Part shown: positions 17,887 to 26,248 of the stretch, in pieces
How positions within the stretch are numbered: the first letter of the stretch is position 1
How the letters are laid out: each line of letters opens with the position of its first letter
Assembly: GCA_964437415.1 (NCBI GenBank)
Contig: CAYTGN010000018.1
Span: forward strand, 14,805 to 78,804
Source: CADEDV01 sp964437415
Lineage (GTDB): Bacteria; Bacteroidota; Bacteroidia; Chitinophagales; Chitinophagaceae
Direction: 5' to 3'
DNA: 64,000 nucleotides
The notes under the pieces: model-generated
The model's database searches: none
What the model saw: only the letters and a program-made list of their open reading frames with translations
What the model was told of the DNA's origin: nothing
Made by a program: the position numbers and the translations under genes

Positions 17887-17912
17887 CTGTCTATTTTATT
17901 ACAACTTTTTAT

Positions 17913-18398
17913 TTATTGGAACCTGATCTGACCGCGGATTTCGCCGCCGGGGAAAGCCGCCGTATGGATATTTACATAAAATAACCCGTTGAGCAGGTCA
18001 ACTTCTTTCACTACAACTCCATCCACTTTCAAAGAGCCCGTAAAGCTGCCGGTTGCAGGAAAGGTGACAGGGTTGGGTGCACTCATGATCGTTTGAACAA
18101 CACCGGCAGGATAGCTCACTGGAGCACGGCCATGAATATGCATAGCTACTGGCACCCCGGTTAGCCCCGACCAGGTAAATTTATAGTTGAGAATCTGGGT
18201 TTCACGGCTATAGAATACTTCTAATGAGCCAAGAGCAGAAGTGGTTACAGGGGGTGTTTCCTGTGCGCCACTCATAACAATACCCGTTTTGGAAAACTCG
18301 GTAATCTTTTTCAGTTCATTTTCATTTTCACATGAACTGAAACCAATTATACCGGCAAAAAGAATTGAAGCAAAAGCAGTTAGTCTGAACAATTTCAT
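17913..18398 (-). CDS. CHRD domain lipoprotein
   Basis: The 161-residue protein begins MKLFRLTAFASILFAGIIGF and then SSCENE, a lipoprotein signal with Cys near residue 23. The rest is a CHRD domain: SGAQETPPVTTSALGSLEV, MHIHGRAPVSYPAGVV and VNIHTAAFPGGEIRGQI. CHRD domains are beta-sandwich units named after chordin, of unknown function in bacteria, often surface-exposed. ATG at 18398 is chosen because a longer open frame upstream to 18758 lacks any sensible signal and overlaps the divergent gene. Confidence 0.88.
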   Translation of the reverse strand: MKLFRLTAFASILFAGIIGFSSCENENELKKITEFSKTGIVMSGAQETPPVTTSALGSLEVFYSRETQILNYKFTWSGLTGVPVAMHIHGRAPVSYPAGVVQTIMSAPNPVTFPATGSFTGSLKVDGVVVKEVDLLNGLFYVNIHTAAFPGGEIRGQIRFQ

Positions 18399-18572
18399 GG
18401 TCGCATGATTTGTAGTAAAAATAAGAACTTTTTGTATTTGGCCAAGAAAGCCCGGTTTTTTTGTGCAGCAGGCCCGAATTTGTGGGTAAACTGTTGATGA
18501 CAAAGCTGGATTGTATGACCGGTATCCGGGACTGTCTTTATTCCTGTACCTTAACGAACCAAAACAACCAAT

Positions 18573-19769
18573 ATGACTGCTGTCGCCACTGCGGGCCGCA
18601 ACCGCATTCATTCCATTGATATACTCAGGGGTATAGTGATGGTCATCATGGCCCTTGATCATGTCCGTGATTTTTTTCATAGTGAAGCCTTTATGGATGA
18701 TCCCATGAATCTCGATACAACCACTCCTTGGCTTTATTTCACCCGTTGGGTCACTCATTTCTGCGCCCCCGTTTTTGTGTTCCTTGCCGGTACATCCGCT
18801 TTTCTCATGGGACAGAAAAAGACAAAAAGTGAACTCAGTTGGTTCCTTATTAAAAGAGGTTTTTGGCTGATCCTGGTCGAAGTAATCATTATCACACTTG
18901 GCTGGACTTTCAATCCCTTCTTCAATATCATCATTCTTCAGGTGATCTGGGCCATTGGTATCAGCATGGTCATTCTCGGGCTGCTGGTGAGGTTGCCTTT
19001 TCTGTTGATACTTGCTGTGGGACTTTTGCTAGTGGTTGGGCACAACCTGCTTGATTATAATGAAACTGGCAGATACGGGCAGTTGGGTTTTTGGTCAGAC
19101 CTGCTACATAGCGCCAGGTTCTCTGCTTATAAATTGTGGGATAATCATTTTGTCTGGATCGTATATCCTTTTCTTCCATGGGTCGGGTTGATGGCTGTTG
19201 GGTATTGTTTTGGCGCCTGGTTCAAAAGCGATGTGCCGGCAGCGCAGCGACAGAGGAAGCTTATCATTCTGGGGTTATCACTTATAGTATTGTTTGTGCT
19301 GCTGCGATTTATCAATGCCTACGGCAATCCGTCACAATGGTCTTCTCACCCAAGAGGTTTCCTGTATTCTTTCTTTTCCTTCATGGATGTGCAGAAATAC
19401 CCGCCATCATTGATGTTTCTCTGCGCCACACTGGGGCCGTCAATTATTATCCTTGCATTTCTTGAAAAAATGAAGGGTCGGCGGACAGATTTTTTCCTTG
19501 TTTATGGCCGTGTGCCATTCTTTTATTATGTGCTGCATTTTTATATTATCCATCTTTTCTGCGTGATCGCCTTTTTTGCAGCTGGCTATACAACAAGTCA
19601 AATAGTGACACCGGGATTCCCGTTCCTATTCAGACCACCCACTTTTGGGTTTGATCTGTGGGTAGTGTATGTTGTTTGGATAGTGACCATACTGGTATTA
19701 TATCCCATCTGCAAATGGTATGGCAGGTACAAAGCCACGCATAAACATTGGTGGTTAAGCTATGTTTGA
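18573..19769 (+). CDS. DUF1624 family membrane protein (heparan-alpha-glucosaminide N-acetyltransferase-like)
   Basis: The 398-residue protein starts with the family signature RIHSIDILRGIVMVIMALDH, followed by HVRDFFHS and FCAPVFVFLAGTSAFL. It has about ten hydrophobic segments. Such proteins belong to the acyltransferase-3/HGSNAT-like superfamily, which moves acyl groups across the membrane onto sugars. The conserved His in ALDHVRDFF is the probable key residue. There is no carbohydrate gene cluster beside it. It converges on mutS, with 75 bp between their ends. Confidence 0.88.
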   Translation: MTAVATAGRNRIHSIDILRGIVMVIMALDHVRDFFHSEAFMDDPMNLDTTTPWLYFTRWVTHFCAPVFVFLAGTSAFLMGQKKTKSELSWFLIKRGFWLILVEVIIITLGWTFNPFFNIIILQVIWAIGISMVILGLLVRLPFLLILAVGLLLVVGHNLLDYNETGRYGQLGFWSDLLHSARFSAYKLWDNHFVWIVYPFLPWVGLMAVGYCFGAWFKSDVPAAQRQRKLIILGLSLIVLFVLLRFINAYGNPSQWSSHPRGFLYSFFSFMDVQKYPPSLMFLCATLGPSIIILAFLEKMKGRRTDFFLVYGRVPFFYYVLHFYIIHLFCVIAFFAAGYTTSQIVTPGFPFLFRPPTFGFDLWVVYVVWIVTILVLYPICKWYGRYKATHKHWWLSYV

Positions 19770-19844
19770 GAATATGTCTGACGGTCTCCGCCTGGCATAT
19801 AAATGGTTTGCTTTAAAAGGTGTTTGAAGGTAACCGTCAGACAC

Positions 19845-22502
19845 CTATTTCAACATGCTTTTTATTTCCTGCAATTTCAGAAGCGCCTCAACAGGTGTCA
19901 GGCGGTTGATGTCTATACCTTCAAGCAGTGTTCTTATTTCATCAAAGGTTTCAGAGTGAGCATCAAAAATGGAAAGCTGCATCCGATTGCTATCGGATTT
20001 GGAACCAGGTAAGGATTTGATCTTTGATCCTAAGTCAAGAGGTTCGTGGCTTCCGACTCCTGACTCACGGCTATCTTCCAGTTGTTTCAGAATATCATTA
20101 GCCCGGTCAATTAATGAAAAAGGCATACCTGCCATTTTTGCCACATGAATACCAAAACTGTGGGTGCTGCCACCCGGCGCCAGTTTGCGCAGGAAAATGA
20201 TCTTGTTGCCTACTTCTTTATTGGTGATATGATAATTTTTCACTCTCGGTAGTTTTTCTTCCAGTTCATTCAGTTCATGGTAGTGTGTCGCAAATAGTGT
20301 TTTGGGCTGATGAGGGGAATTATGCAAGTGTTCAGCAATACTCCACGCAATGGAAATGCCGTCATAGGTGGAAGTGCCCCGTCCGATCTCATCCAGCAAT
20401 ATCAAACTGCGGGGAGTGATATTGTTGATGATGGAAGCTGTTTCGTTCATCTCCACCATAAAAGTGGATTCGCCGCCACTGAGATTGTCGGAGGCGCCGA
20501 CCCTTGTAAATATTTTATCGGTCAGCGAAATTTTTGCTTCAGCCGCTGGCACAAAAGAACCGATATGTGCCATCAGGGTGATCAGTGCGGTTTGGCGCAA
20601 CAAAGCTGATTTACCACTCATGTTCGGGCCGGTAAGGATGATGATCTGTTGTTCTGTTTTATTTAACTCCAGGTCATTACTGATATAGCTCTCACCAACA
20701 GGTAAATTTCTTTCAATCACCGGGTGGCGGCCATCTTTCACGATCCATTGCTCCCCGTCATGCAGTTGCGGTTTTTTATAATGAAACTGGATAGCATTAT
20801 TGGCAAAGCAGATCATGCAATCGAGGATAGCCACAATATTGCCATTGGTCTGCACCGGTGCGAGGTAATCAAACAACTCATTCAACAGCGCTTCATACAG
20901 TTCCAGTTCCAGCTTCAGTATCTTTTCTTCAGCGCCGGTTATTTTTTCCTCATAATCTTTTAATTCAGAAGTGATATAGCGTTCTGCATTTGCCAGTGTT
21001 TGTTTGCGCATCCATTCAGCCGGCACTTTGCTTTTATGCGAATTGGTCACTTCCAGGTAATAACCAAACACATTATTGAAGCCGATCTTTAGTGATGAGA
21101 TACCTGTTCTTTCCGCTTCTTTCAGTTGGAGTTGCGCCAGGTATTCTTTGCCACTGTACGCAATTTGTCGCAGTTCGTCAAGCTCAGTGCTGACGTCGCT
21201 ATTCATCATCCCGCCTTTCACCGCAAGGGCCGGAGGATTTTCTACGATCTCTTTAAAGATTTTATCAGCAATATAAGGGCAGGGGTTTAGCGCATCGCCT
21301 AACCGTTTCAAATATTGATTGGCAGAGGCCGAGCAAAGTTGTTTGATGGTTTCCACCTGTTTCAATCCTCTGGCCAGTTGCAGCACTTCACGGGGATTGA
21401 TCTTTTTCAACGGTATCTTGGAAACCAGCCGTTCAATATCGCCGCAATGTTTAACGGCCATGACGATCTTGTTCCGCAGGTCGGTTTCTTTAATAAAAAA
21501 CTCAACCAGTTCCAGTCTTTCGTTGATCTTCTGAATATCTTTTAAAGGAAAAATGATCCAGCGTTTCAGCAACCTGGCTCCCATAGGAGACACCGTATTA
21601 TCCAGTGTGCCGAGCAGTGTGTGATTGCCGTCTGAATTACCATACACCAGTTCCAGGTTCCTGATGGTAAACCGGTCCATCCACAAAAAATCATCCCTGT
21701 CAATCCGCTGCAGCGAAGTGATGTGCTGCAGGTTGGGATGTTCGGTGTCTTTCAGGTAATGAATGATAGCGCCGGCAGCGATCAGCCCTTTGCCAAGATC
21801 ATCCACGCCAAAGCCTTTCAACGAATGGGTTTGAAAATGTTTCAATAAAACATCTTCTGCATAACCTTTGTCGAATATCCATTCATCGAGGGTGTAGCTA
21901 TACATTTTGCCGCCGAAATATTCTTTGAATCGTTTCTGTTGGTGGCGCTGGTAAACGACTTCAGCCGGTTTGAAACTCTGCAATAATTTATCCGCATATT
22001 CCCTGTCACCTTCAGCAATTAAAAACTCACCGGTGGAAATATCTAAAAAAGCCAAACCATACTGTTCATGTTGTGCATCAGCCGAAGCGTCTGCAAAATG
22101 AACAGCGGCCAGGAAATTATTACTGTGATGTTCTAATAATTTATCGTTTACAGTCGTGCCCGGGGTCACCATATCGGTCACGCCTCTTTTCACCACGCCT
22201 TTGGCCAGTTTGGGATCTTCGAGCTGATCACATATGGCCACACGATGACCTGCTTTCACCAGCTTATGCAAATAAGTATCGAGTGCATGATGCGGAAACC
22301 CGGCTAGTTCAGCCGAAGCCGCCGCCCCGTTGTTTCTTTTGGTGAGTGTGATGCCCAGTATCTGCGAAGCCAGCACAGCATCCTGCCCGAAGGTTTCGTA
22401 AAAATCACCTACACGAAACAGCAGGATGGCATCGGGATATTTTTGCTTGATGGCCCGGTGCTGCTGCATCATGGGTGTATCACTGGTTCCTGTTTTCGCC
22501 AT
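19845..22502 (-). CDS. mutS: DNA mismatch repair protein MutS
   Basis: MutS recognises mismatches and starts repair. The protein has the mismatch-binding motif LFRVGDFYETFG near residue 30, then the connector, lever and clamp domains. The ATPase carries ILTGPNMSGKSALLRQ (Walker A), DEIGRGTSTYDG (Walker B) and ATHYHELNEL. The start is taken at 22502 (MAKTGTSDTPMMQQH). The longer frame to 22532 begins on a TTG that falls inside a -7 promoter element. Residues about 809-840, after the conserved ATPase, are encoded by repeat DNA (RESGVGSHEP and a CCGAT palindrome). This low-complexity insertion lengthens the protein slightly without breaking the frame. Confidence 0.97.
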   Translation of the reverse strand: MAKTGTSDTPMMQQHRAIKQKYPDAILLFRVGDFYETFGQDAVLASQILGITLTKRNNGAAASAELAGFPHHALDTYLHKLVKAGHRVAICDQLEDPKLAKGVVKRGVTDMVTPGTTVNDKLLEHHSNNFLAAVHFADASADAQHEQYGLAFLDISTGEFLIAEGDREYADKLLQSFKPAEVVYQRHQQKRFKEYFGGKMYSYTLDEWIFDKGYAEDVLLKHFQTHSLKGFGVDDLGKGLIAAGAIIHYLKDTEHPNLQHITSLQRIDRDDFLWMDRFTIRNLELVYGNSDGNHTLLGTLDNTVSPMGARLLKRWIIFPLKDIQKINERLELVEFFIKETDLRNKIVMAVKHCGDIERLVSKIPLKKINPREVLQLARGLKQVETIKQLCSASANQYLKRLGDALNPCPYIADKIFKEIVENPPALAVKGGMMNSDVSTELDELRQIAYSGKEYLAQLQLKEAERTGISSLKIGFNNVFGYYLEVTNSHKSKVPAEWMRKQTLANAERYITSELKDYEEKITGAEEKILKLELELYEALLNELFDYLAPVQTNGNIVAILDCMICFANNAIQFHYKKPQLHDGEQWIVKDGRHPVIERNLPVGESYISNDLELNKTEQQIIILTGPNMSGKSALLRQTALITLMAHIGSFVPAAEAKISLTDKIFTRVGASDNLSGGESTFMVEMNETASIINNITPRSLILLDEIGRGTSTYDGISIAWSIAEHLHNSPHQPKTLFATHYHELNELEEKLPRVKNYHITNKEVGNKIIFLRKLAPGGSTHSFGIHVAKMAGMPFSLIDRANDILKQLEDSRESGVGSHEPLDLGSKIKSLPGSKSDSNRMQLSIFDAHSETFDEIRTLLEGIDINRLTPVEALLKLQEIKSMLK
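19981..20074. repeat. In-frame repeat insertion in the C-terminal part of mutS
   Basis: The region contains the palindrome ATCCGATTGCTATCGGAT (19981-19998) and the string CGACTCCTGACTCACGG further on. Both elements recur in valS at 51873-51941. The encoded residues have no counterpart in the usual MutS core. Confidence 0.7.
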
Positions 22503-22529
22503 TCCTTGTCTCCTTTCTTCTGGGAGGGG

Positions 22530-22537
22530 CAAATATA
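22530..22537 (-). promoter_or_regulatory. Probable -7 promoter element for mutS
   Basis: The minus strand reads TATATTTG, matching TAnnTTTG, 27 nt before the chosen mutS start. It overlaps the alternative upstream TTG start and so argues against that start. Confidence 0.55.
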
Positions 22538-22581
22538 ACTGCTTTGTGCTCTTTGGTGATGCCTGTCTGCTGATTGTGAAT

Positions 22582-22589
22582 TACTTTTG
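22582..22589 (+). promoter_or_regulatory. Probable -7 promoter element for the TrmH-type methyltransferase gene
   Basis: TACTTTTG matches TAnnTTTG, ending 4 nt before the ATG at 22594. Transcription would begin at or next to the start codon, so the message is probably leaderless. Confidence 0.55.
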
Positions 22590-22593
22590 CCCG

Positions 22594-23151
22594 ATGCGAA
22601 AACTGAGCATGCAGGAACTGGGCCGCAAGTCGGTGGATGAATTCAGGCAATCGGAAAAAATGCCGGTGATCATCATTCTCGAAAATATCCGCAGCGCCTA
22701 TAATGTGGGCAGTGTGTTCCGCACATCGGATGCTTTTTTAATAGAAGCTATTTATATTACCGGCTATTCTGCCAAGCCTCCGCATAAGGAAATTAAAAAG
22801 ACGGCGCTGGGTGCTGAAGATACAGTGACCTGGAAATATTTTGAAACAGCAGCGGAGGCTATTGAAGAAGCAAGATCACTGGGTTATAATGTGTATGCGG
22901 CTGAGCAGGCTGAGAACAGTTATAAACTCAATGCGATCGGGTTTGAGCCGGATGAAAAGATAGCCGTGGTTTTTGGAAATGAAGTGACGGGAGTGGAGCA
23001 AAGCACTATTCTTCTCTGCGATGGCTGTATCGAGATTCCGCAGCTGGGGATGAAACATTCGCTGAATATTGCGACAGCAGCCGGTATTGTTTTATGGGAA
23101 TTGGTTCGGAGCAGGATTCCCCTGTCCCCTAAAGGGGAACTTAGACAGTAG
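22594..23151 (+). CDS. SpoU/TrmH family RNA 2'-O-methyltransferase
   Basis: The 185-residue SPOUT methyltransferase has the three family motifs: ILENIRSAYNVGSVFRTSDA (motif 1), VFGNEVTGVEQ (motif 2) and IPQLGMKHSLNIATAAGIVL (motif 3, forming the trefoil-knot SAM site). The target could be tRNA G18 or an rRNA ribose and cannot be told here. ATG at 22594 is the first plausible start after the promoter element. The C-terminal residues SRIPLSPKGELRQ are encoded by a GC-rich palindromic repeat, so the native end has probably been rewritten by repeat insertion. It is divergent from mutS. Confidence 0.92.
   Translation: MRKLSMQELGRKSVDEFRQSEKMPVIIILENIRSAYNVGSVFRTSDAFLIEAIYITGYSAKPPHKEIKKTALGAEDTVTWKYFETAAEAIEEARSLGYNVYAAEQAENSYKLNAIGFEPDEKIAVVFGNEVTGVEQSTILLCDGCIEIPQLGMKHSLNIATAAGIVLWELVRSRIPLSPKGELRQ
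23117..23143. repeat. GC-rich palindromic repeat at the 3' end of the methyltransferase gene
   Basis: CCCCTGTCCCCTAAAGGGGA forms a TCCCCT/AGGGGA hairpin. It encodes the last residues before the stop at 23151. Confidence 0.65.
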
Positions 23152-23170
23152 AATTTTTTAAAATGGTAAG

Positions 23171-24127
23171 ATGTTGAAAGTAAAAAGTTATTTAAGCCTC
23201 ATAAAATTCTCTCACACCATCTTCGCAATGCCCTTTGCGTTGATTGGGTTTTGCCTGGGACTTGCCTATACAGGAAGCGATAAAACTAGAACAGGACAAT
23301 GGAGCCTTGATGGGGTGATAGGATTGGATAGCATCTATTTGGTTTCTTATTGGGACATTGATGAGCAAAAATTCAAGCCTTTTTTTATACTTTTTCTGCT
23401 CGTCATCCTCTGTATGGTCTTTGCCCGCAGCGCTGCCATGGCGTTTAACCGATACCTCGACAGAAGTTTTGATGCAAAAAATCCCAGGACAGCGATAAGG
23501 GAAATTCCGGCGGGAGTTATTAAAGCGAATAGTGCTTTGCTCTTTACGATAGTTTGTAGTTTGTTATTTGTAGTTTGTACATTCTTCATCAACAAACTTT
23601 GCTTTTACCTGTCGCCAGTCGCTTTGCTGGTTGTGCTGGGCTATAGTTATACCAAACGGTTTACCCCGCTTTGTCACCTTGTCTTGGGACTGGGCTTGTC
23701 ATTAGCGCCGATAGGGGCTTACCTCGCTGTTACCGGAGTTTTTTCTTTTTTACCAATTCTCTTTTCGCTGACGGTATTATTTTGGGTCAGCGGTTTTGAT
23801 ATTATCTATGCTTTGCAGGACGAGGAATTTGATAAATCGCAGCAACTCTATTCCATTCCCGCATGGCTGGGTAAAGCCAAAGCGTTGAGAGTCTCAGAGA
23901 TTTTGCACCTGTTGAGCGCAGCAGTGGTGGTCTATGCCGGTTTCTATGGAGGATTTGGCTGGCTATATTGGATCGGTGTGGCGATTTTTGTTGGTATGCT
24001 CGTTTACCAGCACTCTGTTGTAAAGCCCAACGACCTGCGAAAGGTGAATCTTGCATTTATGACCGCCAATGGTATTGCTTCGGTTGTTTTCGCCATCTTT
24101 GTGATCGCTGATCTGTTTTTGAATTAG
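23171..24127 (+). CDS. UbiA-family polyprenyltransferase
   Basis: The 318-residue integral membrane prenyltransferase of the UbiA superfamily condenses a polyprenyl diphosphate with an aromatic acceptor in menaquinone/ubiquinone-type synthesis. The first Asp-rich motif NRYLDRSFDAKNPRTAIREIPAG and the second region DIIYALQDEEFDKSQQLYSIP bind Mg2+-prenyl diphosphate. The pattern is like the MqnP/UbiA-like proteins of Bacteroidota. A hydrophilic stretch at about residues 37-67 (GSDKTRTGQWSLDG...) extends the loop after helix 1 beyond what I expect. DNA at about 23540-23585 has near-tandem TAGTTTGT units inside a membrane helix, possibly another in-frame repeat. Confidence 0.9.
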   Translation: MLKVKSYLSLIKFSHTIFAMPFALIGFCLGLAYTGSDKTRTGQWSLDGVIGLDSIYLVSYWDIDEQKFKPFFILFLLVILCMVFARSAAMAFNRYLDRSFDAKNPRTAIREIPAGVIKANSALLFTIVCSLLFVVCTFFINKLCFYLSPVALLVVLGYSYTKRFTPLCHLVLGLGLSLAPIGAYLAVTGVFSFLPILFSLTVLFWVSGFDIIYALQDEEFDKSQQLYSIPAWLGKAKALRVSEILHLLSAAVVVYAGFYGGFGWLYWIGVAIFVGMLVYQHSVVKPNDLRKVNLAFMTANGIASVVFAIFVIADLFLN

Positions 24128-24203
24128 AACGCAGATTATCATGATTGTTATGATCAATTATGATAATCAGTGTAAATCAGAATAATCTTAATAATCAGCG
24201 TTC
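24126..24203 (+). repeat. AGAACGCAGATTAT interspersed repeat, copy 1
   Basis: This 78-bp AT-rich element begins AGAACGCAGATTATCATGAT and ends AATCAGCGTTC. The ends are imperfect inverted repeats. An inverted copy lies at 40370-40449. It fills the gap between the UbiA-type gene and ruvX. Confidence 0.75.
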
Positions 24204-24208
24204 CCGTT

Positions 24209-24622
24209 ATGCCCCGGATTATTTCCATAGACTACGGCCTCAAACGTACCGGCATCGCCGTCACCGATCCGTTGCAGATCATCGCCACAGGACTGACCAC
24301 GGTGGAGTCCAAGCAGCTTATCCCTTTTTTGAGAGATTATTTTTCCAAAGAACCGGTTGAACGGATCCTTATCGGCGAACCAAAGAACTGGGACGACACC
24401 GACACCCATGCCACTCCGCTGGTGGAGAAGTGTATCAAAGACCTGCAAAAGAATTTCCCCGCCATACCGATTCAAAAAGTAGATGAACGCTATACTTCCA
24501 AAATGGCCAAGGATGCCATGCTTGAGATGGGGATGAAGAAAAAAGACCGCCGCAACAAGGCGCTGGTGGATGAAATAGCTGCTACCATCATGTTACAGGA
24601 GTATTTAAGAGCAAGGGGTTGA
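24209..24622 (+). CDS. ruvX: Putative pre-16S rRNA nuclease RuvX (YqgF)
   Basis: The 137-residue RNase H-fold nuclease has IISIDYGLKRTGIAVTD at the N-terminus (catalytic Asp in DYG), IGEPKNWDDTDTHAT and VDERYTSKMAKDAM in the middle, and the C-terminal DEIAATIMLQEYL with the second acidic cluster. YqgF/RuvX matures the 16S rRNA 5' end and was earlier proposed as a Holliday-junction resolvase. Length is normal. It is followed by def 75 bp downstream. Confidence 0.95.
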   Translation: MPRIISIDYGLKRTGIAVTDPLQIIATGLTTVESKQLIPFLRDYFSKEPVERILIGEPKNWDDTDTHATPLVEKCIKDLQKNFPAIPIQKVDERYTSKMAKDAMLEMGMKKKDRRNKALVDEIAATIMLQEYLRARG

Positions 24623-24653
24623 AAAGCTGATAGGTTGATTAGCTGATATGGGC

Positions 24654-24661
24654 TAAATTTG
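24654..24661 (+). promoter_or_regulatory. Probable -7 promoter element for def
   Basis: TAAATTTG matches TAnnTTTG and lies 36 nt before the chosen def start. It overlaps the in-frame TTG at 24659, which therefore cannot be the translation start of a message made from this promoter. Confidence 0.5.
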
Positions 24662-24697
24662 CAGGCAGTTTACCTGTCAACTACTAAACTTGTCAAC

Positions 24698-25276
24698 TTG
24701 ATTTTACCCATCGTTGCATACGGCCACCCGGTTCTGCGAAAAGTTGCTTCCGATATCATGCCTGATTATCCCGGCCTGGAGAAATTTATTGAAGATATGT
24801 GGGAGACCATGTATGCGAGCAATGGTGTAGGCCTGGCGGCGCCGCAGGTAAACCGTGATATTCGTTTGTTTGTTGTGGACACGGTGCAAATGTTTGCCGG
24901 CATGGATGAGAAAGAAAAGAAACAATACCCGGATGCGCCGGGTGTAAAGGCTGTATTCATAAATGCTCATATTGTGGAACTGGAAGGTGATGAATGGCCT
25001 TATAATGAAGGTTGCCTCAGCATCCCGAAAATCAGGGAAGATATTTACCGGCAGGAGAGTGTGACACTTCAGTTCCGGGATCAGAACTTTGAACCGCATA
25101 TCGCAACCTTCACAGGTCTTTCGGCAAGGGTCATTATGCATGAATACGATCATATCGAAGGCAAACTCTTTATTGATCATCTTTCGCCGCTGAAGCGGAA
25201 ACTGATGAAGGGGAAGCTGAATGATATTACCAAAGGCAAGATCAGTGTTGATTACAAGATGATGTTTCCCGGTTAA
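24698..25276 (+). CDS. def: Peptide deformylase
   Basis: Def removes the formyl group from nascent proteins. The metal site is complete: GVGLAAPQV (motif 1), EGCLSIP (motif 2, Cys ligand) and HEYDHIEG (motif 3, HExxH). I choose the TTG at 24698, giving MILPIVAYGHPVLRK, the normal N-terminus, and a 192-residue protein. An in-frame TTG at 24659 would add 13 residues encoded across the promoter element. The next gene starts 8 bp after the stop, so the two are probably co-transcribed. Confidence 0.95.
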   Translation: MILPIVAYGHPVLRKVASDIMPDYPGLEKFIEDMWETMYASNGVGLAAPQVNRDIRLFVVDTVQMFAGMDEKEKKQYPDAPGVKAVFINAHIVELEGDEWPYNEGCLSIPKIREDIYRQESVTLQFRDQNFEPHIATFTGLSARVIMHEYDHIEGKLFIDHLSPLKRKLMKGKLNDITKGKISVDYKMMFPG

Positions 25277-25284
25277 ATCAATTT

Positions 25285-26226
25285 ATGAGAAAACTTCTTC
25301 TCATATTTTCTTCTTTTTTTTCCTGTCTCTTTTTGAAAGCACAGACAGATTCTCTCGACAATGAAAGATTGGCGCAAATGATCAATTTGTCTGAGGTGGT
25401 GATCCGTTCCGACCTCGATGTGAGCAAGTTTATACAGCGAGTGAAAGATGACACTACCTTCTACAAAGCCTTTCGCAATCTCCGGGTGCTGGGTTTTACA
25501 TCGCTCAATGATATTCGCATTATTGACAAAAAGTCTAAACTGAAAGCATCGCTACACAGCAAAACCAGGCAAAACCGTTCGCATCGCTGCCGCAGTATGG
25601 ATATGCTGGAAGAAAAAACTACAGGAGATTTTTATGACCGGAACCATCAGTACAATTACTATACTGCTGAACTGTATGCTGGTTTGTTTTTTACAAAAGA
25701 CACTGTGTGCGGGGAAACAAATATTGTAAAAGGGATTGATTTCAGTGTCCGCTCAAAAAAGGGAATGGCTAAACACAAAGAACAACTCAAGATGCTTTTT
25801 TTTAATCCAGGCAAAAGGATTCCCGGCATTCCCTTTATCGGCGATAAGATAGACATCTTTGATCCCGGCAGGGCAAAGTACTATGATTTTTCAATTGACC
25901 AGGGAGAATACGAAGGACAATCCTGTTATGTTTTTTCTGTTAAGGCAAAAGAAAACCTCGGCGGCAAAAAAGACAAAGTGGTTATTGATAATATGGTCAC
26001 CTGGTTTCATGCAAAGACAATGGAAGTGCTGGCCCGTAATTTTGCGATGAGCTATAATGCAGGAGTATATGATTTTGATGTGCAGATGGAAGTGCGGATG
26101 ACAAGATTTGGAGATTACCTGGTGCCAAAAATTCTGCGCTACACCGGCAACTGGGATGTGATCTTCAAAAAAAGAGAAAGAGGTTTTTTTACAGCAACCC
26201 TTTTCGATTTTACAACCAGCAAATAA
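25285..26226 (+). CDS. Secreted protein of unknown function
   Basis: The 313-residue protein has a signal peptide (MRKLLLIFSSFFSCLFLKAQ, cleavage after KAQ). The mature protein contains SEVVIRSDLDVSKFIQRVKDD early, a basic SKTRQNRSHRC segment near residue 95, and a C-terminal half of alternating beta strands (VTWFHAKTMEVLARNFAMSY...). This recalls periplasmic beta-barrel-like lipid-binding proteins and the N-terminal parts of some Bacteroidota outer membrane proteins. I do not assign a family. It lies 8 bp after def on the same strand. Confidence 0.7.
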   Translation: MRKLLLIFSSFFSCLFLKAQTDSLDNERLAQMINLSEVVIRSDLDVSKFIQRVKDDTTFYKAFRNLRVLGFTSLNDIRIIDKKSKLKASLHSKTRQNRSHRCRSMDMLEEKTTGDFYDRNHQYNYYTAELYAGLFFTKDTVCGETNIVKGIDFSVRSKKGMAKHKEQLKMLFFNPGKRIPGIPFIGDKIDIFDPGRAKYYDFSIDQGEYEGQSCYVFSVKAKENLGGKKDKVVIDNMVTWFHAKTMEVLARNFAMSYNAGVYDFDVQMEVRMTRFGDYLVPKILRYTGNWDVIFKKRERGFFTATLFDFTTSK

Positions 26227-26248
26227 TAATTATTACAACTTTCAGCTA

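Noticed and set aside
18399..18758. A longer version of the CHRD lipoprotein starting at 18758.
   Set aside because: The extra residues lack a signal peptide, overlap the divergent DUF1624 gene and precede the clear lipoprotein start at 18398.
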